From positions 1-57,436 of the forward strand of contig KE354406.1 in the NCBI GenBank assembly GCA_000415505.1: a DNA stretch of 57,436 nucleotides. The letters run 5' to 3'. The DNA is from Streptomyces afghaniensis 772 (GTDB lineage Bacteria; Actinomycetota; Actinomycetes; Streptomycetales; Streptomycetaceae). The notes under the pieces are model-generated. The model saw nothing but the letters and a program-made list of their open reading frames with translations. It did no database searches and was not told where the DNA came from. Both the position numbers and the translations under genes were made by a program. Below, in pieces: positions 1 to 8,364 of this stretch (its first letter is position 1; every line of letters begins with the position of its first letter).

Positions 1-127
1 CGGCGGGCGCGTCACCGGGTCCGCCCGTCATGCCCGGCAGCAGGGGTTCGCCACCGTCGGAGGGCAGCACGATGCCTTCGCGCGCGGGGCGCGCCGAGGG
101 CTCCTCGCCCTGTCCACTCTGCGTCAC
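1..127 (-). CDS. 5' end of an unidentified proline/glycine-rich protein (partial)
   Basis: Only the first 42 or so codons are in the window; the gene runs off the left edge. The GTG start at 125-127 is chosen because AGGAG lies five bases upstream on the minus strand. The visible N-terminus is polar and rich in Gly, Pro and Glu, with no signal peptide or membrane segment. I do not recognise the family, and no function can be proposed from this fragment. It is transcribed in the same direction as the XRE/TPR regulator that starts at 1645. Confidence 0.55.
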   Translation of the reverse strand, partial: MTQSGQGEEPSARPAREGIVLPSDGGEPLLPGMTGGPGDAPA

Positions 128-259
128 CGGGACTCCTACTTATGGGGGACCTTGTGAATCGTCGGGTCACGCTACCGGGTCCCCTGAGCCCCGTGCCACG
201 CAGCACAGGACGTGACCTCCTGCCCTGTGAGCGCGGTAACAAAACCGGGTCACAACTCG

Positions 260-1645
260 TCACGCCGCCGCCTGAAGGTCCAGCCGCGCCCCGAACTCCC
301 TGACCACCGCCTCCTCCCGGTACGGCTCCAGCCGCTGCTGGAAGTCCTCCAGGTACTCGGCACCCCGGTTGGAGCGCAGCCCCTCCAGCATTTCGACGGC
401 CTTCATGCCCGTACTGCACGCCTCTTCGATCTCGCGCTGCTGCACCTGGGCCGTGGCCAACAGCACATAACCGATGGCCCGGCGGCGGGCCCGCGTCTCG
501 GGATGCCCGGCCAGCGACTCCTGCGCGCACCGCGCCGCCGCCTCGGCCTGCCCCAGATCCCGGTGGCAGTGAGCCAATTCGTCGGCGAGATAGGCCTCGT
601 CGAAGTGCGCGATCCACGCCGGGTCGTCCCCGGCGGCCGGGTCGGCCACCTCCAGGGCGCTCACCGCGCGCCCGGCGCAGGACTGGGCGGCGCGCGCGTC
701 GCCCATCAGGGCGTGCCCGCGCGCCTCCGCCGCAAGGAACATCGACTCCGCACGCGGCGTCACGCGCCCCCGCGCCCCCTCTTGCGCCGCCCGCGCCAAC
801 TGCGCGATCTCCCGCGGGTTCCCGAGCTGCGCGGCGAGATGGCTCATGGAAGCGGCGAGCACATAACCGCCGTAGCCGCGGTCCCCGGCCGCCTGGGCGA
901 GCCGCAGGGCCTGGATGTAGTAGCGCTGGGCCAGACCGGGCTGCCCGGTGTCCACGGCCATGTACCCGGCGAGTTCGGTCAGCCGGGCCACCGCGGCGAA
1001 CAGGTCCCGCCCGACCGCCTCCCGGTACGACCCCGCCAGCAGCCCCGAGACGACGCTGTTGAGGTAGTGCACGACGACCGGCCGCACATGCCCGCTGCCG
1101 TACTGGTGGTCGAGGTCCACCAGCGCCTGCGTCATGGCCCGCACCGCCTGCACGTCGGACTGCCCGACCCGCGGCCCGGCCGAGCGCGCCACCTGGCCGT
1201 CGGGTGCGGAGATCAGCCAGTCACGGCTGGGCTCGACCAGCGCGGACGCGGCGACGGAGGCGCCGGACAGGAAGTCCCGCCGCCCCACGTCGCTGCGCCA
1301 CAGCTCGCAGACCTGCTCGATGGCCCCCAGTACCGTCGGCGAGAACTGGAGACCCACCCCCGAGGCGAGGTTCTTGCCGTTGGCCATGCCGATCTCGTCG
1401 ATCGTGACCGTACGGCCGAGCTTGCGGCCGAGCGCCTCGGCGATGATCGCCGGGGCCCGTCCCCGCGGCTGCTGCCCGCGCAGCCAGCGCGCCACCGACG
1501 TCTTGTCGTAGCGCAGATCGAGGCCGTGCTCCGCACCGCACATGTTGACCCGGCGGGCGAGGCCCGCGTTGGAGCATCCGGCTTCCTGGATGAGCGCCTG
1601 GAGCCGTTCGTTCGGCTGCCTGGCGACGAGCGGCCTTGCGGCCAT
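260..1645 (-). CDS. XRE-type HTH / TPR-repeat regulator (NsdA-like family)
   Basis: A 461-residue cytoplasmic regulator. Residues 10-60 contain a helix-turn-helix (CSNAGLARRVN, then KTSVARWLRGQQP). A conserved GRRDFLSGAS segment lies near residue 121, and the rest is alpha-helical TPR-like sequence with repeated Ala/Leu pairs. This layout is that of the large actinomycete XRE/TPR family that includes NsdA and NsdB, regulators of sporulation and antibiotic production. The ATG at 1645 is preferred over an in-frame GTG at 1678 because GGGGG lies six bases upstream of it. It is monocistronic and divergent from the primase/polymerase-domain gene. Assignment to the family is firm, but its targets cannot be read from sequence. 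Confidence 0.85.
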   Translation of the reverse strand: MAARPLVARQPNERLQALIQEAGCSNAGLARRVNMCGAEHGLDLRYDKTSVARWLRGQQPRGRAPAIIAEALGRKLGRTVTIDEIGMANGKNLASGVGLQFSPTVLGAIEQVCELWRSDVGRRDFLSGASVAASALVEPSRDWLISAPDGQVARSAGPRVGQSDVQAVRAMTQALVDLDHQYGSGHVRPVVVHYLNSVVSGLLAGSYREAVGRDLFAAVARLTELAGYMAVDTGQPGLAQRYYIQALRLAQAAGDRGYGGYVLAASMSHLAAQLGNPREIAQLARAAQEGARGRVTPRAESMFLAAEARGHALMGDARAAQSCAGRAVSALEVADPAAGDDPAWIAHFDEAYLADELAHCHRDLGQAEAAARCAQESLAGHPETRARRRAIGYVLLATAQVQQREIEEACSTGMKAVEMLEGLRSNRGAEYLEDFQQRLEPYREEAVVREFGARLDLQAAA

Positions 1646-1678
1646 GGCGTACCCCCTGTGGCTGCGGTGCCTGCCCAC

Positions 1679-1937
1679 GCACCGAGTTGACGTGTCTTCC
1701 GCGGCCGGGGTCCCTCGCGTCCCGGCGAAAAGATCCGGCCGTGAAGATCAATGCCCCGCCGACCAGGCGAAAATGCGAGGCATGTGAGGATTGCCGGGGT
1801 AACGGCTGTTGCCGGCCCCCCTCGTGGCTACCCAGCTCCGGCCACGGATCCTCCTGCGCGCCCCCGCACATGCACCCATGCGCCCCGACGCCGGGGGCGA
1901 TGCTCCTCCCCGCGCACGCGGGCGGGCGTAACCCCTG
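1679..1937. promoter_or_regulatory. Divergent intergenic region between the XRE/TPR regulator and the prim-pol gene
   Basis: About 280 bp without a convincing gene. It must hold the promoters of both divergent neighbours. It is richer in A/T near 1725-1800 than its surroundings, as promoters often are. I see no perfect long palindrome. Confidence 0.35.
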
Positions 1938-1961
1938 GTGACGACCAGAGTTGTGTTCATC

Positions 1962-2615
1962 GTGGAAGAGACGATCGCCGGCACCGAAGCCGCTCAGATC
2001 CCGAAGCAGCGCGGGGAATCGCTGCTGGAGACCGCTGTCCGCTACGCCGAGGAGCGCCACTGGGACGTGTTCCCCGGCACCTGGCTGGAAGCCGCCGACG
2101 GTGCTCAGCGCTGCTCCTGCGGTGACGCCGCGTGCCCGGCACCCGGGTCGCACCCGGCGCGCCCGGACTGGGAGTCGCAGGCGACGGGCAGCGCGACCGT
2201 CGCGCGGCGGATGTGGCAGAAGCAGCCGACGGCGTCGATCCTGCTGCCGACGGGGCGGACGTTCGACGCGATCTCCGTGCCGGAGACGGCCGGGTTCCTC
2301 GCGCTGGCGCGGATGGAGCGGATGGAGCTCACGCTGGGGCCGGTGACGCTCACGCCGGATCGGCGGATGGAGTTCTTCGTGCTGCCGGGGGCGTCGGTGA
2401 AGGTGCCTGATCTGGTGCGGAAGCTGGGGTGGTCGTTGTCGTCGCTGGATCTGGCCGTGCTGGGTGAGGGCGCGTATGTGGCTGCCCCGCCCACGCGGTT
2501 CGGGTCTCGGGGGGCTGTGCAGTGGGCCTGCCGGCCCACGCCTGCGAATCGGTGGCTGCCGGATGCGGAGGAGTTGATCTCGCCGCTTGCCTATGCGTGC
2601 GGTCGGGATCGGTAG
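1962..2615 (+). CDS. Bifunctional primase/polymerase-domain protein (prim-pol N-terminal type)
   Basis: A soluble protein of about 217 residues with the features of the small prim-pol-like proteins common in streptomycetes: an N-terminal helix, the WDVFPGTW segment, a CSCGDAACPAPGSHP cysteine/histidine cluster and a C-terminal beta-rich part. Such domains occur in archaeo-eukaryotic-type primases of plasmids and phages, but the chromosomal stand-alone versions are uncharacterised. Two GTG starts are possible, at 1938 and 1962. Neither has a good ribosome-binding site, and I favour 1962 because the conserved sequence begins there. The 280 bp upstream are shared with the divergent XRE gene. Confidence 0.75.
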   Translation: MEETIAGTEAAQIPKQRGESLLETAVRYAEERHWDVFPGTWLEAADGAQRCSCGDAACPAPGSHPARPDWESQATGSATVARRMWQKQPTASILLPTGRTFDAISVPETAGFLALARMERMELTLGPVTLTPDRRMEFFVLPGASVKVPDLVRKLGWSLSSLDLAVLGEGAYVAAPPTRFGSRGAVQWACRPTPANRWLPDAEELISPLAYACGRDR

Positions 2616-2650
2616 CGCCTGAACGTCTGCGTGGTTGCCGTTGATCGGCG

Positions 2651-2694
2651 GCTGCGGGTCGGTTGTGGTTGTTCGCGCAGTTCCCCGCGCCCCT
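2651..2694 (+). repeat. Copy 1 of a dispersed intergenic repeat with core CGCGCAGTTCCCCGCGCCCC
   Basis: An intergenic block between the prim-pol gene and the ABC ATPase. It is nearly identical over about 42 bp to 17331-17372, also intergenic: both read GCGGG, then a TCGTTGTGG-like stretch, then an exact CGCGCAGTTCCCCGCGCCCC core. The core resembles a small dispersed repeat I remember between many Streptomyces genes. Confidence 0.7.
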
Positions 2695-2735
2695 GGAAAG
2701 CCACCGTAGGGTTCAAGGTGACGGAGGGAGATGCG

Positions 2736-3509
2736 GTGGGATCCAGCGCTGTGCGTGTGCAGGGGCTCTGGAAGCGGTTCGGGCAGCAGGTCGCTGTTGC
2801 CGGGGTCGATCTGGAGCTGCCCGCGGGCAAGTTCATCGGACTGGTCGGGCCGAACGGGGCCGGGAAGACCACCACGCTCTCGATGGTGACCGGGCTGCTC
2901 AGGCCCGACCACGGGACCGTCGAGGTGGTCGGGCACGACGTGTGGCGGGACCCCGTCGAGGTGAAGGCGCGGATCGGGGTGCTGCCGGAGGGGCTGCGGC
3001 TGTTCGAGCGGCTGTCGGGACGGGAACTGCTGGCGTACACCGGGCGGTTGCGCGGACTGCCCGGTGCCGAGGTCGACAAGCGGGCCACGCAGCTCCTGGA
3101 CGTCCTCGATCTGGGGGGCGCCCAGCACAAGCTCGTCGTCGACTACTCGACCGGCATGCGCAAGAAGATCGGGCTCGCCACCGCTCTCCTCCACAATCCC
3201 GAAGTGCTGTTCCTGGACGAGCCGTTCGAGGGCGTCGATCCCGTCTCCGCCCAGACCATCCGGGGCGTCCTGGAGCGGTACACCGCCTCGGGCGCCACGG
3301 TCGTGTTCTCTTCCCACGTCATGGAACTCGTCGAGTCGCTGTGCGACTGGGTGGCCGTCATGGCCGCCGGGCGGATCCGCGCGCACGGGACGCTGGCGGA
3401 GGTGCGGGGTGACGCGCCCTCGTTGCAGCGGGCGTTCCTGGAGCTCGTCGGGGCGCAGAGCCGGGACGCCGGGTCCGATCTCGACTGGCTGGGCGGCGGG
3501 TCCCGGTGA
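2736..3509 (+). CDS. ABC transporter ATP-binding protein
   Basis: A 257-residue ATPase with Walker [10 protein letters not shown] (about residues 38-46), signature YSTGMRKKIGLA, Walker B VLFLDEPFEGVD and the H-loop SSHVME. The GTG start at 2736 is set by GGAGGGAG at 2723-2730; an in-frame GTG at 2718 has no such site. Its stop overlaps the start of the permease gene by four bases (GTGA), so the two are translationally coupled and form one ATPase plus membrane-subunit exporter. The signature TGMRKK rather than SGGQ is typical of ABC-2-like transporters. The substrate is unknown. Confidence 0.9.
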   Translation: MGSSAVRVQGLWKRFGQQVAVAGVDLELPAGKFIGLVGPNGAGKTTTLSMVTGLLRPDHGTVEVVGHDVWRDPVEVKARIGVLPEGLRLFERLSGRELLAYTGRLRGLPGAEVDKRATQLLDVLDLGGAQHKLVVDYSTGMRKKIGLATALLHNPEVLFLDEPFEGVDPVSAQTIRGVLERYTASGATVVFSSHVMELVESLCDWVAVMAAGRIRAHGTLAEVRGDAPSLQRAFLELVGAQSRDAGSDLDWLGGGSR

Positions 3510-5098
3510 GCGACTCCACGATCACCTCCACCTTCGTACGGCTGAAGCTGTCGCTGCTGCGCAACGGACTCCGGCAGTCCGGTGGGCGGAAGGCCGCTTA
3601 CATCGCGTCGGCCGTCTGTGCCCTGTTGTTCGCGGCGCTGCAACTGATCGGGCTGATCGCGCTGCGCGGGCACGCGCACGTCGAGTCGCTGGTCGTGCTG
3701 GCGGCGGCGGTGCTGGGGCTCGGCTGGGCGGTGATGCCGCTGTTCTTCCCCAGCGGTGACGAGACGCTGGACCCGACCCGGCTGGTGATGCTGCCGCTGC
3801 GGCCCCGGCCGCTGGTGCGGGCGCTGCTCGTGGCGTCGCTGGTCGGCATCGGGCCGCTGTTCACGCTGTGCCTGCTGGTCGGTTCCGTGGTCGCGGTGGC
3901 CCGGGGCGGGGCGGCGTTCGTGGTGGGCGTGGTCGCGGTCGTCCTGGCGCTGCTGGTGTGCGTGGCCCTCGCGCGGGCCGTCGCCGCCGCCAACGTCCGG
4001 CTGCTGACCAGCCGCAAGGGGCGGGATCTCGCGGTGCTGAGCGGGCTCGTCATCGCGATCGGGGCGCAGGTCGTCAACTTCGGTGCGCAGCGGCTCGGGG
4101 CGTCCGGGCTGGGCGAGCTCGACCCGGCGGCGGACGTCCTCCAGTGGGTGCCGCCCGCGTCGGCCATCGGGGCCGTGCACGCGGTGGGCGAGGGATCGTA
4201 CGGCCTCGCCCTCGCGCAGCTGGCGCTGACGGCGGGCGCGCTGGCCGCGCTGCTGGCCGTGTGGTCACGGCATCTGACCCGGTTGATGACCTCGCCGGAC
4301 GGGTCGACGCTGCCGGCCGCCGAGTCGGCCGCCCGCGAGCGGACGTCCACCGGGCTCGGGCGGCTGCTGCCCGCGGGCCGTACGGGGACGGTCATGGAGC
4401 GCAGCCTGCGGTACGTGTGGCGCGACCCCAAGACCAAGGCGGCCTGGGTGACGTCGCTGGCCATCGGGTTGATCGTGCCGGTGTTCAACGCCTGGCAGGG
4501 CACCGGGTCCGTGTACTTCGCCTGCTTCGCCGCCGGGATGCTCGGCATCCAGATGTACAACCAGTTCGGGCAGGACACCTCGGCGTTCTGGATGGTCGCG
4601 ATGACGATCTCGTCGACCCGCGACGCCTACGTCGAGCTGCGTGCCCGCGCCCTGGCCCTGCTGCTGATCACCCTGCCGTACGCCACGCTCGTCACCGTGG
4701 TGACGACCGCCATGCTCGGCGACTGGCGGCGGCTGCCCGAGGCGCTGGGGCTGTCCTTCGCGCTGCTCGGCGCGATGCTCGCGACCGGGGCGTGGACGTC
4801 GGCCCGCTTCCCCTACTCCATCCCGCAGGAGGGCTACAAGAACGTCGCCCCCGGGCAGACCGGGCTCGCCTGGATCTCCATCTTCGGCGGGATGATCGCC
4901 GCCGCCCTGCTGTGCGCGCCCGTCATCGCGCTCACGATCTGGCTGAACGTGAGCGCCGACGGCGACGACTGGACGTGGCTGCTGCTGCCGGTGGGCGCGG
5001 GGTACGCGGCGGCGCTCACGGCGGCGGGACTGCGGCTCGCCGCTCCGCAGACGGCCCGGCGGCTGCCGGAGATCCTGACGGCGGTCAGCAAGGGGTGA
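3506..5098 (+). CDS. ABC transporter membrane subunit (ABC-2-like permease)
   Basis: A 530-residue membrane protein with about twelve hydrophobic helices (for example near residues 30-52, 62-82, 115-150 and 165-185, and several in the C-terminal half). It overlaps the stop of the ATPase gene by four bases, which makes it the cognate membrane subunit. Conserved polar segments around PSGDETLDPTRLVMLPLRPR and VMERSLRYVWRDPKTKAAW lie between membrane blocks. It is similar in size to actinobacterial transporter permeases of unknown substrate. It is convergent with the alpha/beta hydrolase, with only 22 bp between the stops. Confidence 0.85.
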   Translation: MSDSTITSTFVRLKLSLLRNGLRQSGGRKAAYIASAVCALLFAALQLIGLIALRGHAHVESLVVLAAAVLGLGWAVMPLFFPSGDETLDPTRLVMLPLRPRPLVRALLVASLVGIGPLFTLCLLVGSVVAVARGGAAFVVGVVAVVLALLVCVALARAVAAANVRLLTSRKGRDLAVLSGLVIAIGAQVVNFGAQRLGASGLGELDPAADVLQWVPPASAIGAVHAVGEGSYGLALAQLALTAGALAALLAVWSRHLTRLMTSPDGSTLPAAESAARERTSTGLGRLLPAGRTGTVMERSLRYVWRDPKTKAAWVTSLAIGLIVPVFNAWQGTGSVYFACFAAGMLGIQMYNQFGQDTSAFWMVAMTISSTRDAYVELRARALALLLITLPYATLVTVVTTAMLGDWRRLPEALGLSFALLGAMLATGAWTSARFPYSIPQEGYKNVAPGQTGLAWISIFGGMIAAALLCAPVIALTIWLNVSADGDDWTWLLLPVGAGYAAALTAAGLRLAAPQTARRLPEILTAVSKG

Positions 5099-5120
5099 GC
5101 GTGGGGGCCTCAGGGGTCCC

Positions 5121-6023
5121 TCAGTCGGTGCTCAGGGCGTCCAGGAACGGTTCGATCGCCGCGCGCCAGGCCTCCGGCTGGTCGTAGTGAACCAGGTGGC
5201 CGGCGTCGGCGACCTCCGCGTACTGGCCGCGGGGCAGGACGCGGACCATCTCCTGGGCCTCGGCCCGGCCCAGCTCGCCGTCCAGGCCGCGCACCACCAG
5301 GGCGGGGCACCGGACCTGGGCCAGCTCCTCCCAGTGCGCGTCGTACACCCATGTCTCGCGGGAGCGGAGCATCTGCTCCGGGTCGAAGACCGGACGCCAG
5401 CCGTCCGGGGACTCCGCCATCACCTCGGCGTAGAACTCGCCGCGGGCCGGGTTGGGCCGCTCCACCCAGGGGTCGTCCTCGCCGAACCACTTGCGGACGT
5501 CGGCGAGCGTGGCGAACGGCAGCGGCCAGGACTTGAACCACTGGTCCCACTCGCGCTGCGACGCGGCACCGAGCGCGGAGGCCCGCATGTCGCAGATGAT
5601 CAGGCCACGGACCAGATCGGGGCGCTTGGCGGCGAGCTGCCAGGCGGTCAGCGCGCCCATGGCGTGCCCGATGAGGACGACGGGGGCGAGGCCGAGCTGT
5701 TCGAGAGCGGCCTCGGCGTCGTCGACGTAGGCGTCACGGGTGAAGGAGCCCTTCGGGGGCTTGTCGCTGCGGCCGTGGCCGCGCTGGTCGAGGGCGACCG
5801 CCCGGTACCGGCCGGAGAGCCAGCGGGCGGTGGACGCCCAGTGGGAGGCGCGGCCCATGAGGCCGTGCAGTAACAGCACGCCCGGGGAGCCGTCCGAACC
5901 GTCCCGCGCCGGGTCGGATCCGGCCGGACCGGACCCGGCTGGATCGGTCTTGGGCGGGTCGCCGAACTCCCAGGCCGCGAGGCGTACGCCGCCCGTCCCG
6001 GTCACGTCGATGCGTCGCGCCAT
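5121..6023 (-). CDS. Alpha/beta-hydrolase-fold protein with Ala at the nucleophile position
   Basis: About 300 residues. The hydrolase fold is clear: oxyanion segment LLHGLMGRASHW, then LDQRGHGRSDKP, and a C-terminal DAGHLVHYDQPE providing the His. At the nucleophile elbow the sequence reads GHAMG, not GHSMG; the codon is GCC on direct reading of 5655-5672. Without the serine it should not work as an ordinary esterase or lipase. It might bind a ligand, use another residue, or carry a local change. The ATG at 6021-6023 follows a G-rich stretch. A Pro/Gly/Ser/Asp-rich insertion lies near residues 22-45, between the N-terminal strand and the oxyanion segment. Confidence 0.8.
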   Translation of the reverse strand: MARRIDVTGTGGVRLAAWEFGDPPKTDPAGSGPAGSDPARDGSDGSPGVLLLHGLMGRASHWASTARWLSGRYRAVALDQRGHGRSDKPPKGSFTRDAYVDDAEAALEQLGLAPVVLIGHAMGALTAWQLAAKRPDLVRGLIICDMRASALGAASQREWDQWFKSWPLPFATLADVRKWFGEDDPWVERPNPARGEFYAEVMAESPDGWRPVFDPEQMLRSRETWVYDAHWEELAQVRCPALVVRGLDGELGRAEAQEMVRVLPRGQYAEVADAGHLVHYDQPEAWRAAIEPFLDALSTD

Positions 6024-6185
6024 GTCCTGGCACCCCCCAAGCTTCGCGCGGACCGTGGCCGTATCGGGCCGGTCGGTCCTGTGAACCGTGTTCTGCCTGC
6101 TGTGCCTGTTGCCGTTCCTTGTGGTTCCTGTCGGAGCGCACATCCCTGTAGCGCACGTTCCGGTCGGTACGTCACCCGCAGATTA

Positions 6186-6201
6186 TCGAATGGCCATTCG
6201 A
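6186..6201. promoter_or_regulatory. Perfect 16-bp palindrome upstream of the hydrolase gene
   Basis: TCGAATGGCCATTCGA is a perfect dyad about 165 bp upstream of the hydrolase start and inside a gene-free stretch. Its length and A/T-rich arms are typical of a TetR- or GntR-type operator. The cognate regulator is unknown. Confidence 0.35.
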
Positions 6202-6367
6202 GGAGGCCGTTCTCGCGGGCAACACCCCTCGTTCGAGTGACCACCCTCAGGGATTGATCGCCTCGACCGAGGGGAGATCTTCAGCGGGAGGCGGACCGCT
6301 CGGGGAAACCGGTCCGAGGGGAATGACCCTGAGAGCTCGGGGCTCCGGGTCAGCACAGGGGAGGACA

Positions 6368-6395
6368 GGCCCCGGCGCCACACGGCGCCGGGGCC
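6368..6395. terminator. Strong hairpin terminator downstream of dmdR1
   Basis: GGCCCCGGCGCC, a four-base ACAC loop, then the exact complement: a perfect 12-bp stem with no T-tract, as usual in Streptomyces. It separates dmdR1 from the hydrolase gene on the minus strand. The rest of 6024-6630, about 600 bp, shows no supportable gene. Confidence 0.75.
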
Positions 6396-6630
6396 CTCCA
6401 CTTCTCCACGGCACATCCTTGCGCCCCCTCCCCGGCCGGGCGACATCGCTGTCGAGCCGCGGCCAAGAGCCCTCAGGTCATATGCCTCACGCGACAGCGT
6501 CGCACGGGAAACGGGCGAGCGCTGCCATTCGACGGACTGAATCCTGGATCCGACGGGATCACGCCAACGCCACAACCACCCCACGCACAACGGGAGTTGC
6601 GACCACCCCGGACCAGGATCCGGGCCGGGC

Positions 6631-7323
6631 TCAGGGCTTGGCGACGAACACGTGGGAGGCGACATCCGACTCCAGCTCGGCCGCCTCGCCACCGCTGCCG
6701 ACCAGGACACCGCCCGCCGACTCCGTCACGCTCACCACCGAGCCGGGCTGCACGCCGGCGCGCCGCAGCGTGTACATCAGCTGCGCGTCCGTCTGGATAG
6801 GCTCGCCGATCCGGCGCACCACGACCGTCTTGCCCTCGGCGCCCGGGGCGAGGCTGGCCAGCGACACCATGCCCTCGTCCAGGAACGGGTCGGCGCCGTC
6901 CTTCTCGCCGAGCTCCTCCAGGCCCGGGATCGGGTTGCCGTACGGCGACTCCGTCGGGTGCCGCAGCAGCTCCAGGACGCGGCGCTCCACGGCTTCGCTC
7001 ATCACATGCTCCCAGCGGCACGCCTCGGCGTGGACCTGCTCCCACTCCAGACCGATCACGTCGACGAGCAGACACTCGGCGAGGCGGTGCTTGCGCATCA
7101 CGCGCGTGGCGAGACGGCGGCCCTCGTCGGTGAGCTCCAGGTGCCGGTCGCTGGCGACGGACACCAGGCCGTCGCGCTCCATCCGCGCCACGGTCTGGCT
7201 GACCGTCGGCCCGCTCTGGTCCAGCCGCTCGGCGATACGGGCGCGCATGGGGACCACACCCTCTTCCTCCAGCTCGAGGATGGTGCGGAGATACATCTCC
7301 GTGGTGTCGATCAGTCCGGACAT
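6631..7323 (-). CDS. dmdR1: DmdR1, DtxR-family iron-dependent repressor
   Basis: A 230-residue DtxR/IdeR-type regulator. The N-terminal winged helix begins MSGLIDTTEMYLRTILELEEEG, with recognition region ERLDQSGPTVSQTVARMERDG. The metal-binding and dimerisation segment contains HRLAECLLVDVIGLEWEQVHAEACRWEHVMS, with the expected Cys, Glu and His ligands. The SH3-like C-terminal domain starts near residue 145 and ends ESDVASHVFVAKP. With Fe(II) it represses siderophore and iron-uptake genes. In S. coelicolor, DmdR1 (SCO4394) lies in the same arrangement, divergent from the SIS-domain gene. No canonical iron box is visible in its own upstream region. Confidence 0.93.
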   Translation of the reverse strand: MSGLIDTTEMYLRTILELEEEGVVPMRARIAERLDQSGPTVSQTVARMERDGLVSVASDRHLELTDEGRRLATRVMRKHRLAECLLVDVIGLEWEQVHAEACRWEHVMSEAVERRVLELLRHPTESPYGNPIPGLEELGEKDGADPFLDEGMVSLASLAPGAEGKTVVVRRIGEPIQTDAQLMYTLRRAGVQPGSVVSVTESAGGVLVGSGGEAAELESDVASHVFVAKP

Positions 7324-7560
7324 ACGTGCCCCTCGAATGAGATCTGCCGGAGGCTGGACGGCTCACCGGCGTGTGCGCTGGCCCTGCACCCAATTCTGCC
7401 GGATACCACCGACAACCGTGCCGCGGGAGGGAAAGCGGAGGTTATCCGGGCCCGCGGCGGGGTACACCGGAGCCTTCCACAGCCCTGCGGAGCGCTCTCA
7501 CGGCCCTGCCGAGCATTTCACGGCCGTATTGACACCGCACTGGTCCAGACCGCACCGTGA
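6652..7560 (+). other. Long antisense open frame over dmdR1 (possible Adm-type gene)
   Basis: A frame of about 300 codons lies on the opposite strand across dmdR1 and its upstream region. In S. coelicolor an antiparallel gene named adm was reported on the strand opposite dmdR1, with effects on siderophore and antibiotic production (from memory of the literature). The His/Arg/Leu/Ala-rich translation is what high-GC antisense frames give by chance, so I list it only because of that precedent. Confidence 0.25.
7529..7557 (+). promoter_or_regulatory. nagS promoter with a DasR-responsive element (dre) between -35 and -10
   Basis: ACTGGTCCAGACCGCA at 7539-7554 matches the DasR consensus ACTGGTCTAGACCACT at 13 of 16 positions. 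TTGACA at 7529-7534 gives a -35 box; a weaker CACCGT-like -10 follows. The operator lies about 48 bp before the nagS start and in the divergent region leading to dmdR1 (start at 7323). DasR is the GlcNAc-responsive GntR-family regulator of streptomycetes, so GlcNAc control of nagS, and possibly of dmdR1, is expected. Confidence 0.75.
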
Positions 7561-7601
7561 TGCGCGACACGCACCCGAGGCCAGCCTGAAGGGGACCCCG
7601 T

Positions 7602-8357
7602 ATGAGCGACCGCGCGCCGGCCGGCCAGTTCCTCGACGCGGCGATCGGCCTGCTGCGGCGGGTCCGCGACGAGGAGGCCGACAGCATCGCGGCGGCCGGG
7701 ACGCTCCTCGCCGACACCGTCGAGAACGGCGGTCGGCTCTTCGCCTTCGGCGCCGGGCACTCCTCGCTCGCCGCGCAGGACCTCGTCTACCGCGCCGGCG
7801 GTCTCGCCCTGATGAACCTGCTCGCCGTGCCGGGTGTCGTCGGCGTCGACGTCATGCCCGCGCCGCTCGGCTCCGCCCTCGAACGCGTCGACGGCCTCGC
7901 GAGCGCCGTCCTGGACAGCTCCCCGCTCCGCGCGGGCGACGCCCTGCTGATCATCTCCCTCTCGGGGCGCAACGCCCTTCCCGTGGAGATGGCCCTGCAC
8001 GCGCGCGCCCTGGGCGTGCGCGTCATCGGCGTGACGTCCGTGGCGTACGCCTCGGAGACGAAGTCGCGGCACGCCTCGGGGACGTACCTCAAGGACCACT
8101 GCGATCTCGTCCTAGACTCGAAGATCGCGGTCGGCGACGCGGAACTCACCCACGACGACGTGCCCGCCCCCTTCGCCCCCGCCTCCACGGTCGTCACCTC
8201 GGCCCTCCTCCAGGCCGTCATGGCGACGACGGCCGCCACGCTCGCCGACCGCGGCGTCGAGCCCCCGCTCCTGCGCTCCGGGAACGTCGACGGGGGCCAC
8301 GACTGGAACGCGCGGGTGATGGAGCGGTACCGGGACCGGATCTTCTACCGGCACTGA
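7602..8357 (+). CDS. nagS: SIS-domain sugar-phosphate enzyme (NagS, SCO4393 type)
   Basis: A 251-residue single SIS-domain protein. The phospho-sugar binding loops are visible as FAFGAGHSSLAAQD and LIISLSGRNALPVEMALHA, followed by VIGVTSV. A C-terminal GHDWNARVMERYRDR segment closes the protein. AAGGGG precedes the ATG at 7602. The gene is divergent from dmdR1 and has a good DasR operator, which ties it to amino-sugar metabolism. From memory, the S. coelicolor ortholog SCO4393 was named NagS, with a role in GlcNAc-6-phosphate metabolism and aminosugar sensitivity. The SIS fold is certain; the exact reaction rests on orthology. Confidence 0.88.
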   Translation: MSDRAPAGQFLDAAIGLLRRVRDEEADSIAAAGTLLADTVENGGRLFAFGAGHSSLAAQDLVYRAGGLALMNLLAVPGVVGVDVMPAPLGSALERVDGLASAVLDSSPLRAGDALLIISLSGRNALPVEMALHARALGVRVIGVTSVAYASETKSRHASGTYLKDHCDLVLDSKIAVGDAELTHDDVPAPFAPASTVVTSALLQAVMATTAATLADRGVEPPLLRSGNVDGGHDWNARVMERYRDRIFYRH

Positions 8358-8364
8358 CAGCCGC

